DNA of 64,000 nt from Dechloromonas sp. CZR5 (GTDB taxonomy: Bacteria > Pseudomonadota > Gammaproteobacteria > Burkholderiales > Rhodocyclaceae), in the NCBI RefSeq assembly GCF_008711155.1, contig NZ_VUYQ01000002.1, positions 620,001 through 684,000 of the forward strand. Reading direction: 5' to 3'. Both the position numbers and the translations under genes were made by a program. Shown here piece by piece: positions 23,061-33,302 of the stretch; the first letter of the stretch is position 1; each line of letters begins with the position of its first letter. The notes beneath the pieces were generated by a model. The model did not search any database. It was not told the DNA's origin and saw only the letters and a list, made by a program, of their open reading frames with translations.

Positions 23061-23837
23061 GTGCTGATTACCCAAGCGATCGACTTGAAGTCTTTCCTGG
23101 CTGGCATCGAGCCGTATGCAGGACTCGGTGCGGAAGATCTTGCGCGACTCGTTGATGCGGCTCGTGTCGTGCATCTTGAGCGTGGCATGCCGCTCTTCGA
23201 GCAGGGGCAACCCTGCGCGGGGGTTCATATTGTGCTTTCGGGGCAGATCAAGCTTGCCTTCTATTCTCCGCACGGCGCCGAAAAAATCATCGCCATCGCG
23301 ACCAATCGGCAGGGCGTTGGCGAGGAATGTCTGTCCCTCGGGCAGGATTACCCGTTTCATGCCGATGCGTTGGTCGATTCGACACTGATCTTTCTGCCTC
23401 GGCTGGCCCTGATCGACTGCCTCGAGAACAGCCGGCATTTCGTGCAGCGACTGATGAAATGCATCGCCGAAAAATTCCACCACCTGCTCCTGGATGTCGA
23501 AGCCGCCTCGCTTCTCACCGGCAGCGAGCGTGTCGTCGAATACCTGATGCGCGATCTGGATGGCGTGGCCCAGGGCCCGGCCGTAGTCGAGCTGAACATG
23601 GCGAAATCGGTCATTGCCTCGCGCCTGAGCCTGACCCAGGAGCACTTTTCCCGCTTGTTGCGGCAGTTGAGCGACAGCGGAATGATCGCCGTCGAGGGAC
23701 GGCAGATCCAGATTCCGGACGTTTGTCGCATGCGCCAGTACCTGGCTTCCGGCGAAGGGCACGCCGTCAACCGACTGGGCCGCTCGGCCGGCCGCGGCAG
23801 GGCGACCTCGGAACTGCTGGGGGCGGTTGCCTGCTGA
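23061..23837 (+). CDS. Crp/Fnr-family transcription regulator without Fe-S cysteines
   Basis: The 258-residue regulator has an N-terminal cyclic-nucleotide-binding-type barrel and a C-terminal helix-turn-helix. The recognition helix reads LTQEHFSRLLRQL, and the E194-x2-S197-R198 pattern is the FNR signature for TTGAT half sites. The N-terminal four-cysteine cluster of oxygen-sensing FNR is absent, so it is more like DNR/NnrR (NO sensing) or another subgroup. GTG at 23061 is chosen because AAAGGAG lies at the right spacing. An FNR box is upstream. Confidence 0.85.
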   Translation: MLITQAIDLKSFLAGIEPYAGLGAEDLARLVDAARVVHLERGMPLFEQGQPCAGVHIVLSGQIKLAFYSPHGAEKIIAIATNRQGVGEECLSLGQDYPFHADALVDSTLIFLPRLALIDCLENSRHFVQRLMKCIAEKFHHLLLDVEAASLLTGSERVVEYLMRDLDGVAQGPAVVELNMAKSVIASRLSLTQEHFSRLLRQLSDSGMIAVEGRQIQIPDVCRMRQYLASGEGHAVNRLGRSAGRGRATSELLGAVAC

Positions 23838-23856
23838 AACGGCAGGCGGGCCGGCG

Positions 23857-25776
<1,920 letters not shown>

Positions 25777-25963
25777 GAGGGGGGCGATTATAAGCCGTGG
25801 GAGCCGGAGGCTGCTGCGGGTGCCTTCGGGACGGCTGGAAAGCATCTGCCAGACGCTGATTCGAAAACCGGAAAACTCACGAAAATTCCATAGCTTGCAA
25901 GCGGTTCTTCGATTTTTACTGCGTTTGCGCAATGCATTACGCCAGCCTGCTAGAATCTCCTGC

Positions 25964-27169
25964 ATGATCAAGCAGATTCGCACCGAACAGCTCTTGCCGG
26001 GCATGTACATCCACGACCTGAATTGTGGCTGGCTCGATCATCCCTTCATGTCCAACACATTCTTCGTGCGGGACCAGGCGACCTGCGACAAGATCGTCAA
26101 TCTCGGCATTCGCGAGCTGTACATCGACACCGTCAAGGGCGCCGATGTGTTCACCGCCCGGACGCAGACCGAGGTCAATGCCGAACTCGAGCGGCGGCTG
26201 CAGGAGATTGCCCAGAAACAGGCCGACAAGCCGGTCGTCGTCGAACTCCGGGACGAAGCGGCGCGCGCCCGCCGCCTGCACGGCGAGGCCAACAAACTGG
26301 CCCGCCTGGTGCTGGACGACGTGCGTCTCGGGCAGCCGATCCGCATGGAGCGGGTCGAGCCCCTGGTCGACAGCATGGTGGAATCGCTCTTCCGCCATCA
26401 GGACGCCCTGCTGCCGCTGGCTCGTCTGAAAAACCTCGATGACTACAATTTCGAGCATTCGGTCGGCGTCGCTGCGTTGCTCATCGCTTTCGGCCGGGCC
26501 ATGAAACAGCCCAAGGAGGTCATTCAGGAGCTGGCGCTCGGCGGCCTGCTGCACGACATCGGCAAAGCCAATGTGCCGGAATCCATCCTCAACAAGCCGT
26601 CCAAGCTGACCGACGACGAGTTCGCCAAAATGAAATCGCACGTCAATGAAAGCCTGCGCCTGATCGACGGCGTGCCGGGCGTCGGCAAGATTGCCCGCCA
26701 GGTCATTGCCGAGCATCACGAGCGCATCGATGGCAGCGGCTACCCGAACCGGCTGCAGGGCAGGGATATTTCGCTGTATGGCCAGATGGCGGCCATCGCC
26801 GATGTTTACGACGCGATGACCTCCGACAAGGTCTACAACCGCGGCATGCCGCCGACCCAGGCGCTGAAGAAGCTGCTCGAGTGGAGCAAGCACCACTTCG
26901 ATCCGCAACTGGTGCAAACCTTCATCCGCGCCATCGGCATCTATCCAACCGGCGCGCTGGTCAGGCTGGAAAGCAACCGCCTGGGGGTCGTCATCGAGCA
27001 AAACGAAGGGAAGCTGCTCGAGCCGGTGGTTCGCGTCTTCTATCACGCCGGGAAGCAGCACTACCTGCCCCCGGAAATTGTCGATCTGGGCAAGGTGCAG
27101 GACCGGATCGCCAGTTGCGAGAGTTTCGAAAAATGGAAAATCGATCCCCATCAGTGGTTGCCGGCCTGA
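25964..27169 (+). CDS. HD-GYP domain c-di-GMP phosphodiesterase (intact)
   Basis: The 401-residue cytoplasmic protein has an N-terminal DUF3391-type domain (IRTEQLLPGMYIHDLNCGWLDHPF). The HD-GYP domain has HD at 197-198 (LLHDIGK), HHE at 251-253 and GYP at 259-261, all metal and signature positions present. It should degrade c-di-GMP. It heads a three-gene unit with a coiled-coil protein and a second, degenerate HD-GYP. Its 3' end overlaps the next gene by 37 nt. Confidence 0.93.
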   Translation: MIKQIRTEQLLPGMYIHDLNCGWLDHPFMSNTFFVRDQATCDKIVNLGIRELYIDTVKGADVFTARTQTEVNAELERRLQEIAQKQADKPVVVELRDEAARARRLHGEANKLARLVLDDVRLGQPIRMERVEPLVDSMVESLFRHQDALLPLARLKNLDDYNFEHSVGVAALLIAFGRAMKQPKEVIQELALGGLLHDIGKANVPESILNKPSKLTDDEFAKMKSHVNESLRLIDGVPGVGKIARQVIAEHHERIDGSGYPNRLQGRDISLYGQMAAIADVYDAMTSDKVYNRGMPPTQALKKLLEWSKHHFDPQLVQTFIRAIGIYPTGALVRLESNRLGVVIEQNEGKLLEPVVRVFYHAGKQHYLPPEIVDLGKVQDRIASCESFEKWKIDPHQWLPA

Positions 27170-27735
27170 TCGCCGCGCTCTTCCTGCCGTGGGCGGCGCT
27201 GGCAGATACCGGCGGCGATGCCGCCCGGCAGGCCGACTGGGATGCCCGTCTGGACAAGGCATCGGCCCTGATTGCCGAAAGCAGGGCCAAGGCCGATGCG
27301 GCGCAGCAGTTGATGGACGAGCGCACGGCAGCCTGCAGCAAGAAATTTTTGGTCAACGCCTGCCGCGACGAGGCGCGCAAGGAATACCAGAAGTCGACGC
27401 ACGAAGCGCACCGCCTGGAAAGCGAAGGCAAGGCCATCGAGCGCGCGGTGAAAAAAGAGCAGATCGCCGAGCGCGACCGGCAGCGTGCCGAGGAGGCACC
27501 GCAGCGTGCCGCCGACCTGCAGGCACGCGAGGACGAAACCGAGGCTGCCCGCCAGGCGACCGCCGCGAAGATCGAGGCGACCCAGGCCGACAAGGCCCGC
27601 AAGGCCGCGGAGGGCGAGCAGCGCAAGGCCGCCGAGGCCGAGAAACTTCGCCAGAAGCGCGAGGCGCACGAACGCAAAGTCGCCGAAAAGATGCGCCAGG
27701 CCGAGCAGCGCGAGCAGGAGAGGGCTAAAAAGTAG
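27133..27735 (+). CDS. Exported coiled-coil protein between two HD-GYP genes
   Basis: The 200-residue protein has a signal-like N-terminus (SVVAGLIAALFLPWAALA) and then a long, highly charged Ala/Glu/Lys/Arg helix that should form an extended periplasmic coiled coil. Two cysteines (CSKKF, NACRDEA near residues 64 and 73) could form a disulfide. The start ATG at 27133 lies inside the 3' end of the HD-GYP gene, implying translational coupling. Composition resembles TolA-like or YmdB-neighbour proteins, but no family is recognised. Confidence 0.75.
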   Translation: MENRSPSVVAGLIAALFLPWAALADTGGDAARQADWDARLDKASALIAESRAKADAAQQLMDERTAACSKKFLVNACRDEARKEYQKSTHEAHRLESEGKAIERAVKKEQIAERDRQRAEEAPQRAADLQAREDETEAARQATAAKIEATQADKARKAAEGEQRKAAEAEKLRQKREAHERKVAEKMRQAEQREQERAKK

Positions 27736-27748
27736 CCCGCCCCCGGCC

Positions 27749-28963
27749 ATGATCCGCAAGATTCCCATCGACCAGCTGCTCCCCGGCATGTATGTCGTGG
27801 ATCTGCACAAGCGCTGGCTCGATCATTCGATCTGGATCAGGCGCTTCAAGGTGCGCGACGACGATCACATCTGGAAGCTCAAGGACGAAGGGATCGTCGA
27901 GGTCAGTATCGATACCGCCAAGGGCATCGACCTGCCGCCGTCGCCGATTGCCCGCATCAACGCCGTCGAAAAACGCATCCGCTCGCTGGCCGAGATCAAG
28001 GCCGAAATACCGCATACCGTCTCGCTGGGCGAGGAACGCCGGCGGGCGACCAAGCTGCTGCGCGAGGCGAGCAACACGGTGAGCGGCCTGATGCTGTCCG
28101 CCAAGGCCGGCCTCAGCGTCGATGCCGCGCAACTCGAGCCGGTCGTGTCGAAAATGCTTGAATCGGTGACGCGCAATCCCGATGCCCTGGCGCCCCTGTC
28201 CCGCTTGAAGAGCGAAGACGCCTATGCCTCCGAGCATGCCGTCGCCACCGCCGCCCTGATCATCGCGTTCGGCCGTCAGCAGGGCCTGCCCGAACCGGAG
28301 ATCGAAAAGCTCGCCCTCGGCACCATGGTCAAGGATGTTGGCCACGCCGCCATCGATGCCCGGCTGATCACCAAGCCCGGCGTACTGTCGCAGGCCGAGT
28401 TCTCCATCGTCCAGGGGCATGTCGAAGAAGGCCTCGCCGTGCTGGAAGCCACCTCGCGCCTCCCGGAAACCTCGGTTGCCGTGGTGCTCGAACATCACGA
28501 GCGCTACAACGGCTGCGGCTACCCCTACCGCATGGCCGGCGACGAAATCTCGCTCGCCGGGCGCATGGCCGCCATCGTCGATACCTACGACGCGATGACC
28601 TCGGCCCGGCCCTACCGCGCCGCGATGTCGCCGTCGCTTGCGCTGCGCCAGCTCTACGAAGAGGGCGGCAAGCAATACGACCCTACGCTGGTCGCCGCCT
28701 TCGTCAAGACCGTGGGCATCTTCCCCGTCGGTACGCTGGTTCTGCTCGAAAGCGGCCATCTCGCCGTCGTCGAGCAACTGAACCCGGACAACATGCTGAC
28801 GCCCGTCGTGCTGGTCATCTACCACACCGGCCGCCAGCAATACCTCACGACGCCGGCCCAGGTCGACCTCTCGCGCAAGGTCGGTAACCACTACGGCCAG
28901 ATCGTTCGCGCCGAAAGCTACGAGCGCTGGGGCATCAGCGCCTTGCGCTGGCAACCTGCCTGA
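27749..28963 (+). CDS. HD-GYP domain protein with degenerate HD motif
   Basis: The 404-residue paralogue of the upstream HD-GYP enzyme shares the DUF3391 start (IRKIPIDQLLPGMYVVDLHKRWLDHSI) and overall layout. The HD dyad is replaced by Lys195-Asp196 (MVKDVGH for LLHDIGK), while HH at 249-250 and GYP at 257-259 remain. Loss of the metal-binding histidine predicts weak or no phosphodiesterase activity, leaving c-di-GMP sensing or regulation of the partner. It overlaps mutY by 29 nt tail to tail. Confidence 0.9.
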   Translation: MIRKIPIDQLLPGMYVVDLHKRWLDHSIWIRRFKVRDDDHIWKLKDEGIVEVSIDTAKGIDLPPSPIARINAVEKRIRSLAEIKAEIPHTVSLGEERRRATKLLREASNTVSGLMLSAKAGLSVDAAQLEPVVSKMLESVTRNPDALAPLSRLKSEDAYASEHAVATAALIIAFGRQQGLPEPEIEKLALGTMVKDVGHAAIDARLITKPGVLSQAEFSIVQGHVEEGLAVLEATSRLPETSVAVVLEHHERYNGCGYPYRMAGDEISLAGRMAAIVDTYDAMTSARPYRAAMSPSLALRQLYEEGGKQYDPTLVAAFVKTVGIFPVGTLVLLESGHLAVVEQLNPDNMLTPVVLVIYHTGRQQYLTTPAQVDLSRKVGNHYGQIVRAESYERWGISALRWQPA

Positions 28964-29972
28964 TGAGCTGACGGATCGGCGCCGGTACCCCGGCATCGGC
29001 GGCCCGGGCGAGATCCACCCACTCCAGTCCCGGCTCGCCCAGGCCGGCAGTGCCGGCAACAGTGCACAACACCGGCTCCAGCGTCAGGCGAAAGTGCGTG
29101 AAGGTGTGCTTGAAGGGCGGCAGGGCCTGCTGTTCTCCGAGTGTCAGGCCGAAGCGGGCCGCCACGCCGGCCGGGTCGCCCTCCGGCGGCACCAGCAGAC
29201 CGCCCCACAGGCCGCTCGGCGGGCGGCGTTCGAGCAGCAGCCGGTCGCCGTCGGTCAGCAGCACGAAGGTGGCGCTCCGTTCCGGAATCGCTGCCCGCGG
29301 CTTGCTCGCCGGCAGTTCGCCCTGCCGGCCTTCGCGCCGGGCCACGCAATCCGCCGCCACGGGGCATTCTCCGCAGCGTGGCCGGCTGCGGGTGCACAGG
29401 GTCGCGCCGAGATCCATCAAGCCCTGCGTGTAGCGCTCGATGTCGCCCGCCGGCAGCAGGCTTTCCGCCAGCGCCCACAACTGCCGGTGGATCGCCGCCT
29501 GACCCGGAAATCCCGCGATGCCGAATTGACGGCACAACACCCGCTTGACGTTGCCGTCGAGAATCGCCGCCCGCTGCCCGAAGGCAAAAGCCGCAACGGC
29601 AGCTGCTGTCGACCGGCCGATGCCCGGCAGTTCCGCCAGTTCGTCGGCGTTGGCCGGAAACTTGCCGCCGAAGCGCGTCGCAACCTGCTGCGCGCACCGA
29701 TGCAGGTTGCGTGCGCGAGCGTAATAACCGAGGCCCGCCCAATGCTCGATCACTACTTCGATCGGAGCCGCCGCCAGCGCCTCGACGGTCGGAAAACGTT
29801 CCAGAAAACGCAGGTAATAGGGGATGACCGTACTGACCTGCGTCTGCTGCAGCATGATCTCGGAAAGCCAGATCCGGTAAGCATCGCGGGTATTTTGCCA
29901 GGGCAGGTCGTGGCGTCCGGACACCTTCTGCCAGGCGATCAACTGTTCGGTAAAGCGATGGGTGGCGGTCAA
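28935..29972 (-). CDS. mutY: A/G-specific adenine DNA glycosylase MutY
   Basis: MutY removes adenine mispaired with 8-oxoguanine. The 345-residue product has the catalytic Glu38 (LSEIMLQQTQV), a helix-hairpin-helix with LPGIGRSTA, Asp139 in ILDGNVKRV, the 4Fe-4S cluster cysteines (CTRSRPRCGECPVAADC) and a C-terminal NUDIX-like domain for 8-oxoG recognition. No ATG is in place. A TTG at 29972, six bases after GAGG, is the most plausible start. Confidence 0.95.
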   Translation of the reverse strand: MTATHRFTEQLIAWQKVSGRHDLPWQNTRDAYRIWLSEIMLQQTQVSTVIPYYLRFLERFPTVEALAAAPIEVVIEHWAGLGYYARARNLHRCAQQVATRFGGKFPANADELAELPGIGRSTAAAVAAFAFGQRAAILDGNVKRVLCRQFGIAGFPGQAAIHRQLWALAESLLPAGDIERYTQGLMDLGATLCTRSRPRCGECPVAADCVARREGRQGELPASKPRAAIPERSATFVLLTDGDRLLLERRPPSGLWGGLLVPPEGDPAGVAARFGLTLGEQQALPPFKHTFTHFRLTLEPVLCTVAGTAGLGEPGLEWVDLARAADAGVPAPIRQLIRQVASARR

Positions 29973-30044
29973 ATTCTGCCTCGACTCAGGCTACGGGAGC
30001 ACGGATAATACGGCCTTTTTCCCCCGGCCCCCCCGTTCCACCCG

Positions 30045-30542
30045 ATGACCCAAGCCCAATCCGATAGCCGCGCCCTGCGCAATGCCCTTGGTCGTTTCGC
30101 CACCGGCGTTGCCGTCGTCACGGCCATCGACCCGGACGGCCATCCCATCGGCCTGACCATCAATTCCTTCTCGGCGGTCTCGCTCGACCCGGCGCTCGTC
30201 CTCTGGTGCCTCGACAACAATTCGCACAGCCTGGCCGCCTTCCAGAAAGCCAGCCATCACGCCATCAGCATCCTGTCGGCCGATCAGGAAAACCTCTCCA
30301 ACCGCTTCGCCACCTGGCCGGCCGACCGCTTTGCCGGCCTGCCCTGGCAAGCCGGTCTTGGCGGCGCTCCGGTCTTTCCCGGCTGCTGCGCCACCTTTGA
30401 GGTGGCCAACGAAGTTGCCCATGCCGGGGGCGACCACACCATTTTTATCGGCCGTGTCGAACGCTTCGCCGAAACCCCGAATCTAGCGCCGCTGCTTTTC
30501 CATGCCGGCCGCTACGGCCGCCTCGTCGCCGGTCAGGAGTGA
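30045..30542 (+). CDS. Flavin reductase family protein (HpaC-like)
   Basis: The 165-residue FMN-binding split-barrel protein matches the short-chain flavin reductase components of two-component monooxygenases. ALGRFATGVAVVTA at the start, the GLTINSFSAVSLDPALVLWCLDNNS core and HTIFIGRVERF near the end are family hallmarks. It should reduce free flavin with NAD(P)H. No monooxygenase partner is nearby. Confidence 0.88.
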   Translation: MTQAQSDSRALRNALGRFATGVAVVTAIDPDGHPIGLTINSFSAVSLDPALVLWCLDNNSHSLAAFQKASHHAISILSADQENLSNRFATWPADRFAGLPWQAGLGGAPVFPGCCATFEVANEVAHAGGDHTIFIGRVERFAETPNLAPLLFHAGRYGRLVAGQE

Positions 30543-30571
30543 TTGAACCGCCGGCCTTCTGCGCTTAGAAT
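30543..30571 (+). promoter_or_regulatory. Sigma-70 promoter of tRNA-Gly
   Basis: A -35 TTGAAC (30543-30548), a 17-bp spacer and a -10 TAGAAT (30566-30571) lie 17 bp before the mature tRNA. The -35 begins directly after the stop of the flavin reductase gene. Confidence 0.7.
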
Positions 30572-30588
30572 GCAGCCTCTTGCCCAGA

Positions 30589-30662
30589 GCGGGCGTCGTA
30601 TAATGGTAATACCCAAGCTTCCCAAGCTTGTGCCGTGGGTTCGATTCCCATCGCCCGCTCCA
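30589..30662 (+). tRNA. tRNA-Gly (anticodon CCC)
   Basis: The 74-nt cloverleaf has acceptor stem GCGGGCG/CGCCCGC, D-arm with GGTAA, a 5-bp anticodon stem CAAGC/GCTTG enclosing TTCCCAA (anticodon CCC) and a T-arm with GGTTCGATTCC. The discriminator T is followed by an encoded CCA. It reads GGG glycine codons and has its own promoter and terminator. Confidence 0.95.
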
Positions 30663-30672
30663 GCTGTTTCCA

Positions 30673-30702
30673 AAAAGCCAACCAACAGCGGTTGGCTTTT
30701 TT
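30673..30702 (+). terminator. Rho-independent terminator after tRNA-Gly
   Basis: The 9-bp stem AAGCCAACC/GGTTGGCTT (30675-30698) has a 6-nt loop and is followed by a T run. It sits 12 nt downstream of the tRNA. Confidence 0.9.
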
Positions 30703-30834
30703 GTTGCGTGCGATTGCGGCTGCGCCGGGCATGTCCTTGGTCCTTTCCGCCAAGGGCCGATTCGCGTCTTGCATTGACCGATGCCGAGGCATTCGTATAG
30801 TGCTTGGTGATCGAACCGGACCAATGGAGACAAC

Positions 30835-32268
30835 ATGCACAAGCACGATCAGCTATATATCGACGGCCGCTGGGTAAGCCCCGCATCGCCCCGGCGAATC
30901 GAAGTCATCAACCCGTATACCGAGCAGCCGGTGGGGTATGTCCCGGATGCCGACGAGGCCGATGCAGACAGCGCGGTCGAGGCGGCGCGACGCGCCTTCC
31001 CGGCGTGGTCGGCAAGCTCGCTCGACGAGCGGGTTGCGCTGCTGAAACGCTGCCACGAAATTTTCGCCGCAAAGAGCGATGCCTTCGCCGCCACTCTGGT
31101 GGCGGAAGTGGGCATGCCGGCCAAGCTCACCCGGCGCATCCAGGTCGGTTTGCCGATGCAGCAGTTCGGCATTTTCGCCGATCTCCTGCCAACGGCCCTG
31201 GCGGAAAGGCAGATCGGCCATTCGCGGGTGCTGCGCGAGCCGATCGGGGTCGTCGCCTGCATTACGCCGTGGAACTACCCGCTGCACCAGATCGTCGCCA
31301 AGGTGGTGCCGGCGATTGCGGCCGGATGCACGGTGGTCTTGAAGCCTTCCGAGGTCGCTCCCTTGAACGCCTTCCTGCTCGCCGAGGTGTTCGACGAGGC
31401 GGGTTTGCCGCCCGGGGTCTTCAATCTGGTGACGGGCTACGGCGTGTCGGTCGGCCAGCGGCTGGCCTCGCATCCGGATGTCGACATGGTTTCCTTTACG
31501 GGCTCGACGACGGCTGGTCGTGCCATCGGCAAGGCGGCCAGCGAGTCGATCAAGCGTGTCGCCCTCGAACTCGGCGGCAAATCGGCCTCCGTCGTGCTCG
31601 ACGATGCCGACCTGCCGGCGGCGGTGCGGGCAACCGTCAGTTCCTGCTTCCTCAATTCCGGCCAGACCTGCACGGCGCTGACCCGCCTGGTGGTGCCGCA
31701 GGGGCGCTATGAAGAGGCCGCCCGTCTGGCGGTCGAGGCTGCGGCGCGCTTCACGCTCGGCGACCCGAATGATGATGCGACGCGGATGGGGCCGCTGGTC
31801 TCGCGGCAACAGCGGGAGCGGGTACATTCGTTTATTCAACGGGGCATCGCCGCGGGGGCCGAGTTGCTGCTGGGCGGCGTGACGGGGGAGGCGCTTCCGG
31901 CGAGCGGCTATTTCTGCCTGCCGACCGTATTCGGGCGGGTCACCCCGGGCAGCGTGCTCGATCAGGAGGAGGTATTCGGCCCCGTGCTGTCGATACTCAC
32001 CTATCCGGATGGCGACGACAATGCGGCGCTGGCCATCGCGAATGGCACGATCTACGGCCTGGCCGGCGCGGTCTGGTCACAGGATCCGGTGCGGGCCGCC
32101 GGCGTTGCCGGCAGGATGCGCGCCGGACAGGTCGATATCAATGGGGCCGCGTTCAATATCCGGGCGCCGTTCGGCGGCTATCGGCAGTCCGGAAACGGCC
32201 GGGAGATGGGAGTGTACGGCATCGAAGAGTTCACCGAGCTGAAGGCGATCCAGATGCCGGCAACGTAA
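30835..32268 (+). CDS. NAD(P)+-dependent aldehyde dehydrogenase
   Basis: The 477-residue ALDH-superfamily enzyme has catalytic Cys279 (NSGQTCTA), general-base glutamate in VALELGGKSA, Rossmann motif FTGSTTAGRAIG and active-site NITPWNYP-type loop (ITPWNYPLHQ). Starting at ATG 30835 it begins MHKHDQLYIDGRWV. The substrate is unknown; sequence flavour is of the broad-range ALDH group rather than a named pathway enzyme. It is monocistronic. Confidence 0.92.
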   Translation: MHKHDQLYIDGRWVSPASPRRIEVINPYTEQPVGYVPDADEADADSAVEAARRAFPAWSASSLDERVALLKRCHEIFAAKSDAFAATLVAEVGMPAKLTRRIQVGLPMQQFGIFADLLPTALAERQIGHSRVLREPIGVVACITPWNYPLHQIVAKVVPAIAAGCTVVLKPSEVAPLNAFLLAEVFDEAGLPPGVFNLVTGYGVSVGQRLASHPDVDMVSFTGSTTAGRAIGKAASESIKRVALELGGKSASVVLDDADLPAAVRATVSSCFLNSGQTCTALTRLVVPQGRYEEAARLAVEAAARFTLGDPNDDATRMGPLVSRQQRERVHSFIQRGIAAGAELLLGGVTGEALPASGYFCLPTVFGRVTPGSVLDQEEVFGPVLSILTYPDGDDNAALAIANGTIYGLAGAVWSQDPVRAAGVAGRMRAGQVDINGAAFNIRAPFGGYRQSGNGREMGVYGIEEFTELKAIQMPAT

Positions 32269-32748
32269 GCCAGCACGCGGGCCTTCGTGGATAAGGCCGC
32301 GATGAGTGCCGAGCAACGGATGATGGGATTGGGGACGCCCCTTCCCCTTCCTAATCCGCCATGCAGGTGGGGAAATTGCTCTTCACGTCTGGGCGGGCAC
32401 CCCGGTCGATGGGAATACATGATCCCTGAAGGTTATGCATTGGCGCCTTCGGCGCTATCCCACCGCGCCAGGGCGTGCCCCTGACGGTCAACGCAACGGT
32501 CGAACTCAAGCCGGACTGAGCGGCGATTCGCTTCGCCGCATCGGCGTCGAACACGTCGGTATTTTCCCTAGCCGTCTTGTGGAGATCGTTGGGGCGAACA
32601 AGTGTTGCCATTTTTCCCTGTATCAGACCTTCTGGCTGGAATTTTGATAAATGACTATGACCTAAGTTGTAGAGACAGCTGTGCTGATGAATGACAAAAT
32701 CGCAATTGCTGTATTTCTATGTCAAATAAACAATAAAGGGGTAGATGT
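32269..32748. other. 480-bp non-coding stretch with a possible gene remnant
   Basis: A plus-strand frame around 32430-32519 has no start and reads IPPRQGVPLTVNATVELKPD before a TGA at 32517-32519. It resembles the beta-strand tail of an exported domain. Upstream the frame is closed by a stop, so if it is a gene only a fragment survives. The last 100 bp (from about 32640) are clearly AT-richer than the surroundings and probably carry the lipoprotein promoter. No repeat or RNA was recognised. Confidence 0.4.
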
Positions 32749-33246
32749 ATGAAAAAAGCGCTGATCGCCATCGCGATTGCCACTTCGCTCAGTGGTTGTG
32801 CAACGATCATCGGCAGCACCACGCAGCCGCTGACCATCAAGAGCACGCCGGAAGGGGCAAATGTTGTCGTCATCAATCGTGCCGGCGAAAAGATTCACTC
32901 CGGGGTGGCACCGATGACCGTTACGTTGAATCGCGGTGCCGGATACTTCAAGCCGGAGATTTATACGATCAAATTCGACAAGGAGGGGTATGAGTCGAAG
33001 GAAGTAGTCGTCACCGGCCAGGTCAATGGTTGGTACTTTGGCAACATCATTTTTGGCGGCCTGATCATCGGCATGCTGATCGTCGATCCGAACACCGGCG
33101 CAATGTATTCGCTGTCGAGCGACAAGGTGGAGGAGGCGCTGGTTGCCGTCGGTGCCAAAACCTCCAAGGTAGACAACGCGCTGACCATTGTTTCGGTTGC
33201 CGATGTGCCCGCCGAGTTGATGAAATCGGCGCGTCGCATCAACTGA
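32749..33246 (+). CDS. Lipoprotein with PEGA-like domain
   Basis: The 165-residue precursor has a lipobox LSGC near residue 18. A PEGA-like strand motif follows (LTIKSTPEGANVVVINRAGEKIHSGVAPMTVTL), then KEGYESKEVVVTG and a glycine-rich hydrophobic segment (FGNIIFGGLIIGMLIVDP) that could insert into a membrane. AAAGGGG lies at ribosome-binding distance before the ATG. Surface or stress-response lipoproteins have this form; function is unknown. It ends at a strong terminator. Confidence 0.78.
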   Translation: MKKALIAIAIATSLSGCATIIGSTTQPLTIKSTPEGANVVVINRAGEKIHSGVAPMTVTLNRGAGYFKPEIYTIKFDKEGYESKEVVVTGQVNGWYFGNIIFGGLIIGMLIVDPNTGAMYSLSSDKVEEALVAVGAKTSKVDNALTIVSVADVPAELMKSARRIN

Positions 33247-33264
33247 GGCACGGTTTTTCAGGAG

Positions 33265-33291
33265 GGCGGGCAAGCTTGCCCGCCTTTTTTT
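33265..33291 (+). terminator. Rho-independent terminator after the PEGA-like lipoprotein gene
   Basis: A perfect palindrome GGCGGGCAAG/CTTGCCCGCC (33265-33284) is followed by a T run of about eight. The convergent LysR gene ends 12 nt beyond. Confidence 0.88.
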
Positions 33292-33302
33292 CGCCTGCCT
33301 TC

